Shown here: in pieces, positions 60,505-64,000 of the stretch | Layout of the letters: every line of letters begins with the position of its first letter | Numbering within the stretch: the first letter of the stretch is position 1 | Assembly (NCBI RefSeq): GCF_042679605.1 | Contig: NZ_JBHTMU010000009.1 | Span: forward strand, 1 to 64,000 | Origin: Litorisediminicola beolgyonensis | GTDB lineage: Bacteria; Pseudomonadota; Alphaproteobacteria; Rhodobacterales; Rhodobacteraceae | Direction: 5' to 3' | Length of the DNA: 64,000 nucleotides | The notes under the pieces: generated by a model | Told to the model about the DNA's origin: nothing | The model's database searches: none | Seen by the model: only the letters and a program-made list of their open reading frames with translations | Translations under genes and position numbers: made by a program

Positions 60505-60930
60505 TCAGGTCGCGCGGTTGCGCTGCCAGAGCTGAAGTCCCACCGAAAGCCGGTCACGCTCCTCCGCGGCCAGGCGACGTTTGCGGAGATCGCGCGCCTC
60601 GGTCTCGGCCAGAAAGCGCGCCGCCTCGCTGCGGCCCTGCGCCCGCGCCGCGCGTGTCGCCAGCCCGTCTTCGTTGGCGCGCGCCAGGGCGAGCTTCTGG
60701 AGCAGTCCCGCCCGGCGCGTTCCAAGCCAGGTCTGCCAGGCCGTATCGACCCCGGCCGTTCTGCGGGCCGCATCCTGTCCCTCGCGCGCCAGAGCCTTTC
60801 GCTGCAACCGGGCAATCTCGGCAATCTCCGTCTCGAGCGCCGCGATCTTCCTGCGCTCGATGGCCAGATCCGCAAAGACCGCGTCGCGCTGCAACGCCGC
60901 GAGCTTCAGAAGCGTTTCATGATCGCTCAT
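60505..60930 (-). CDS. FliJ-like coiled-coil flagellar export protein
   Basis: A 141-aa, highly charged helical protein (LLKLAALQRDAVFADLAIER; ARFLAETEARDLRKRRLAAE) with heptad-like pattern, similar in size and character to FliJ, the export-gate coiled coil. It overlaps flhB as ATGA. Identity is inferred from coiled-coil character and context rather than a diagnostic motif. Confidence 0.6.
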   Translation of the reverse strand: MSDHETLLKLAALQRDAVFADLAIERRKIAALETEIAEIARLQRKALAREGQDAARRTAGVDTAWQTWLGTRRAGLLQKLALARANEDGLATRAARAQGRSEAARFLAETEARDLRKRRLAAEERDRLSVGLQLWQRNRAT

Positions 60931-62018
60931 CGCGACCTCCGTTCCCGGGCCTTGAGGCGCATCGCCTCCGCGTAGCGGATCGCCGCGGCGACCGCGCGGT
61001 AGAGGTCGACCGGAACTTCCTGGCCGCGCGAGACCGTGGCGTAGAGGGCGCGCGCCGTCGGCGGGTCCGAGCGGATTGGAACGCCCGCGGCTGCCGCGAT
61101 CTCCCGGATTTTTTGGGCCCGCGCATCGGTGCCCTTGGCCACGCATTCCGGAGCGGCGCCCGGCTTGCGGCTCCATTTCAACGCCACGGCGTAATGGGTC
61201 GGATTGACGAGAACGACGTCCGCGCCCGAGACATCCCGTTGCAGATTGCCCTGCGCGACGGCCGCGGCCCGGGCGCGGCGCTGCTGCTTCAGATACGGAT
61301 CGCCTTCGGCCTCCTTGTGCTCGTCCTGAAGTTCCTTCCGCGACATGCGATTGCGACGCAGATGGTCTTTGTGCTGCCAGAGCGCGTCGATGGCTCCGAG
61401 CACGATCGCGATCATCAGGACAAGCGTCATGAACCTCAGCAGCACATCGGCGAGCTCGGCCACGACGCCCGCGGGGGCGAGCGTCATGCTTGAGACAAGC
61501 CGGTCCAGCGCGCCGCGCAGAAAGAGCGCGAGGCAAAGCGCGTAGGGCAGCAGCTTCGCGAAACTCTTGGCGAACTCGAACAGCCCGCGTCGTCCGTATT
61601 TGTTCTTGGCGTTGGCGATTGGAGACAGGCGCGACAGCTTCAGCTCGAGCTTCGAGGGCGTGAACATCAGGCCACGCTGGGCCACCAGCGTAGTCAGCAC
61701 GAGCGCCGCCGGCAGAAGGATCCAAGGCAGGACCGGCGCTGTGCCGCGCAGCATGAGCCCGCCGACCGGACCGCTCGATCCGTCTGAGAACAGCGCCCGG
61801 GCCAGGCGGTCGGGGTGATCGAGGAACGGCAAGAGCGCGTCGGCCAATCCGGTCAGGAGCGTCTCGCCGAACAGGGCGGCTGTTGCGAGAAACCCTGCAT
61901 AGGCGCAGGCGGTCAATAGGTCCGGCGCGCGCGCGATCTCGCCCTTTCGGCGGGCTTTCTCGAGCTTCTGGGCGGAGGCTTCATGCGATTTGTCCGCCGC
62001 GTCGTCTTCGGAGGACAT
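60927..62018 (-). CDS. flhB: flagellar export apparatus protein FlhB
   Basis: FlhB is the export switch protein, 363 aa from the ATG at 62018. It has four hydrophobic segments and the self-cleavage motif NPTH in DVVLVNPTHYAVALKW. The start overlaps the fliR stop (TGATG) and the stop overlaps the FliJ-like start. It interacts with FliK (48993-50657) in the substrate switch. Confidence 0.95.
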   Translation of the reverse strand: MSSEDDAADKSHEASAQKLEKARRKGEIARAPDLLTACAYAGFLATAALFGETLLTGLADALLPFLDHPDRLARALFSDGSSGPVGGLMLRGTAPVLPWILLPAALVLTTLVAQRGLMFTPSKLELKLSRLSPIANAKNKYGRRGLFEFAKSFAKLLPYALCLALFLRGALDRLVSSMTLAPAGVVAELADVLLRFMTLVLMIAIVLGAIDALWQHKDHLRRNRMSRKELQDEHKEAEGDPYLKQQRRARAAAVAQGNLQRDVSGADVVLVNPTHYAVALKWSRKPGAAPECVAKGTDARAQKIREIAAAAGVPIRSDPPTARALYATVSRGQEVPVDLYRAVAAAIRYAEAMRLKARERRSR

Positions 62019-62791
62019 CAGCGCGGGCCGAACGGATTGACGAGTAGGAGATCGAGCCGGGCGAGCCAGATCGACAACAGCATCGGCGTGGCCAGCGCCA
62101 TCATCGCGACCGCTCCGAATGTGATCACAGGCGCGCCGACGAAGGTCACCATGAGCTGCGGCATGGCCTTGTTGATGACGCCGAGGGTCAGGTTGTAGAG
62201 CGCGGACAGCACCACGAAGGGCGCGGCGAGGCTGAAGGCCAGAGCGAAGGCCTCGGCCACCTGCGCCGTCCCCCATTGGCCGAGAACCGAGGGTCCCGGA
62301 AGCGCTCCGAGGGGCAGGGGGCCGTAGGAGAAGATCAGGAGCTCGGCGACCTTCACATGCAGGCCCGTGATCATCATCAGCGCCAGGGCCGAGACGGTGA
62401 AGATGTGGCTGAGCGTCGGCAGCGGCTCGCCCGCGGCCCCTCCGAAGAGTTGCGACAGCGACGTTGCCTGCGCGGCGATCGAGCCCGCGATCTGGAGCGC
62501 CATGACGGCAAGTCGCAGCGCGAGCCCCAGGATCAGTCCGGCGCAGGTTTCGGTGAGGAGATACCAGAACAGGATAGCGAGTGCGGGTTCGGGAAGTTCG
62601 TCCAACGGCCAGAGCGCCGGGGCGACGATGGCGGTGAACGCCAGCGCAATGCCGAGGCGGATGCGCTGGGGCACGCTTCGTTCGCCGAACCCGGGCAACA
62701 CGGCCATCATTGCGCCAATGCGGAAGAAGACCAGCGCATAGGCCCAGCCTGCCTCCTGGACCATCGGCACCAGGCTTTCGAGGGCGGTCAT
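62018..62791 (-). CDS. fliR: flagellar export apparatus protein FliR
   Basis: An export-gate membrane protein of 257 aa with six hydrophobic segments, from the ATG at 62791 that overlaps the flhA stop as ATGA. The family stretch FRIGAMMAVLPGFGERSVPQ is near residue 23 and LAAPFVVLSALYNLTLGVIN near the C-terminus. The order flhA-fliR-flhB is typical of Rhodobacteraceae. Confidence 0.93.
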   Translation of the reverse strand: MTALESLVPMVQEAGWAYALVFFRIGAMMAVLPGFGERSVPQRIRLGIALAFTAIVAPALWPLDELPEPALAILFWYLLTETCAGLILGLALRLAVMALQIAGSIAAQATSLSQLFGGAAGEPLPTLSHIFTVSALALMMITGLHVKVAELLIFSYGPLPLGALPGPSVLGQWGTAQVAEAFALAFSLAAPFVVLSALYNLTLGVINKAMPQLMVTFVGAPVITFGAVAMMALATPMLLSIWLARLDLLLVNPFGPR

Positions 62792-64000
62792 GCCGCGACG
62801 GTTCCCACCAGGGACGGTCGCGCGTCGATCCCGATTTCTTCGAAGGAGAGGACCGGGTTGCCGATGCCTTTGGCCGCCAGAAGCGTCCTCAGGAAACGGC
62901 GGCGGCGGGCCGAGGTGACAAGCGCGGGATGGACACCCCGGGTCCCCGCCTCGGCCACGGTATCGGCGACCCGACCGGTCAGGGTCTCGAACGTGTCCGG
63001 CGGCAGGGCGATGTCGAGGCCCGGGCCGTCGGCGTCGATCTCGTGGGTTCGGAAGGTCTCTTCCCATTCCGGCGCGAGTTGAATCAGGGGAACCGATCCG
63101 TCCGGACGGCGGAGCCCGGAAATGATCTGGAACCCGAGCCGTTGGCGCACGTGTTCGCAGATCGCCTCGGGCGGCAATTTCGGCGAGCGCAGCTCGGCGA
63201 TGGCCTCGAGGATCAGCGGCAGGTTCCGGATCGACACCTGTTCCTCGAGGAGGAGCCGCAGCACCGACAGCAACGTATCGACCTGCACCTTCTCGGGGAT
63301 GAGCTCGTCGAGAAGGCGGCGGTTCGCCTCTGCGCGCGCGGGATCGGACAGGGACACCATCTCGTCCAGGAGACGCCGAAGGCTGCGCAGGGTCAGAAGC
63401 CGCGGGAAGTTGCGCTTGGTGATCTCGAGGAGATGGGTCGACAGAACTTCCGCCGGAGTGACGACTGTCAGACCGTCAAGCGCCGCGGCCTCGCGGGAGG
63501 CGGGTTTGATCCAGCGCGCGGGCGCGCCATAGACCGGCTCGGTCACATCACGGCCTTCGGGCATTTTCGTGTCGTCATCCGGGGCGAGCGCAAGCAGGAG
63601 GTCTGGATGCAGGGCACCGCGCGCGACCTCGACCCCCTGGATGCGGATGAGGTATTCGCCACGGTCGAGCAGCGCCTGATCGGTCAGCCGGATTTCGGGC
63701 ATGATGAGGCCGAAATGGCTGGCCACATGGGTGCGCATGTTCGCGATGCGGATGTCGAGCCCGGTCGCCGGATCGAGCACCATCTCCACGAGATCGGCGG
63801 CGAACTCGACATGGATGTCGTCGAGATCGAGCATGTCGCCCAACCCCTCCTTGCGGGTGTCGGGCGCGTCCTGCAGGTCAGGAAGCGCTTGTTCCGCCTT
63901 CTGCCGCCGGGTTTTCGTCATCCACGCCGCCGCGCCCAAAACCGCAGCTCCGATTATGAAGGGCAGGAAGGGCAGACCGGGCACCAGCGCGAAGAGCGCC
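62788..64000 (-). CDS. flhA: flagellar export gate protein FlhA, 5' part outside window
   Basis: About 404 C-terminal residues of FlhA are visible; a full protein is near 690 aa, so the N-terminal membrane part lies beyond 64000. The visible part begins with the last membrane segment (LPFIIGAAVLGAAAWM) and continues with the cytoplasmic domain (LLEITKRNFPRLLTLRSLRR, RNLPLILEAIAEL) that docks export chaperones. It overlaps fliR as ATGA. Confidence 0.95.
   Translation of the reverse strand, partial: ALFALVPGLPFLPFIIGAAVLGAAAWMTKTRRQKAEQALPDLQDAPDTRKEGLGDMLDLDDIHVEFAADLVEMVLDPATGLDIRIANMRTHVASHFGLIMPEIRLTDQALLDRGEYLIRIQGVEVARGALHPDLLLALAPDDDTKMPEGRDVTEPVYGAPARWIKPASREAAALDGLTVVTPAEVLSTHLLEITKRNFPRLLTLRSLRRLLDEMVSLSDPARAEANRRLLDELIPEKVQVDTLLSVLRLLLEEQVSIRNLPLILEAIAELRSPKLPPEAICEHVRQRLGFQIISGLRRPDGSVPLIQLAPEWEETFRTHEIDADGPGLDIALPPDTFETLTGRVADTVAEAGTRGVHPALVTSARRRRFLRTLLAAKGIGNPVLSFEEIGIDARPSLVGTVAA

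Noticed and set aside
1..64000. tRNA or rRNA genes, CRISPR arrays, insertion sequences, prophage
   Set aside because: No cloverleaf-like or rRNA segments, regular repeat-spacer series, transposase motifs or phage structural genes were seen. The only dispersed repeats are the short elements described.

Overview
The window is high-GC alphaproteobacterial DNA that fits an aerobic anoxygenic phototroph of the Rhodobacteraceae (roseobacter type). The evidence is a photosynthesis gene cluster in the family's usual order, an oxygen-dependent cyclase gene (acsF), a ppaA-ppsR regulator pair, FlaF/FlbT-type flagellar genes and a dnaA-dnaN-recF-gyrB neighbourhood. No species is named because the sequence alone does not fix one. 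No tRNA, rRNA, CRISPR array, insertion sequence or prophage was seen.

Layout. (1) 1-20167 is the photosynthesis cluster. On the minus strand: a PucC-like transporter (partial), bchG, ppsR and ppaA. On the plus strand, divergently: bchF-N-B-H-L-M, lhaA, puhA-B-C, a small conserved protein, acsF, puhE and hemA. These genes mostly overlap by one to a few bases. They cover 5-aminolevulinate synthesis, chelation, cyclisation, dark protochlorophyllide reduction, esterification and reaction-centre assembly. Four perfect TGT-N12-ACA PpsR boxes lie in the bchG/ppsR and ppaA/bchF gaps. (2) 20168-33297 is a galactoside utilisation cluster: an IclR-type regulator, a sugar ABC transporter, GH36 and GH42 galactosidases, a dehydrogenase, a sugar-acid dehydratase, a KDGal kinase and a KDPGal aldolase. 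This is a De Ley-Doudoroff type route from galactosides to pyruvate and triose phosphate. (3) 33150-48300 is mostly housekeeping: gyrB, a TetR/flavodoxin-type reductase pair with three operator palindromes, a LysE exporter, recF, an orphan PemK/MazF-like gene, dnaN, dnaA, rpsT, an enoyl-CoA hydratase, mutM, ubiE and ubiB. (4) 48303-64000 is a flagellar cluster: flgD, fliK, a FlgJ-like rod-binding protein, a FlgN-like chaperone, flagellin, flaF, flbT, a DUF1217 protein, fliI, flgB-flgC-fliE-fliQ-flgF-flgG-flgA-flgH-fliL, and on the other strand flhA (partial)-fliR-flhB and a FliJ-like gene.

Points that stand out. A 22-base element (core GCGTATTTGGAAAAAGAAGA) occurs three times within 5.3 kb of the bch operon: at the bchN/bchB junction, where it sits in a 15-codon mini-ORF linking the two genes; in frame inside bchB; and in the bchH-bchL spacer. 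The SDR of the sugar cluster has Asn where the catalytic Lys of YxxxK is expected. A MazF-like gene without an antitoxin is wedged between dnaN and recF. The fliK gene has an AT-rich 5' half, about 37-40% GC by hand count of two 60-base lines. Several convergent operons meet stop codon to stop codon with no spacer.

Start codons were chosen by ribosome binding site, overlap with the upstream gene and family N-termini. Functional names rest on motif recognition by eye; no database search was run.
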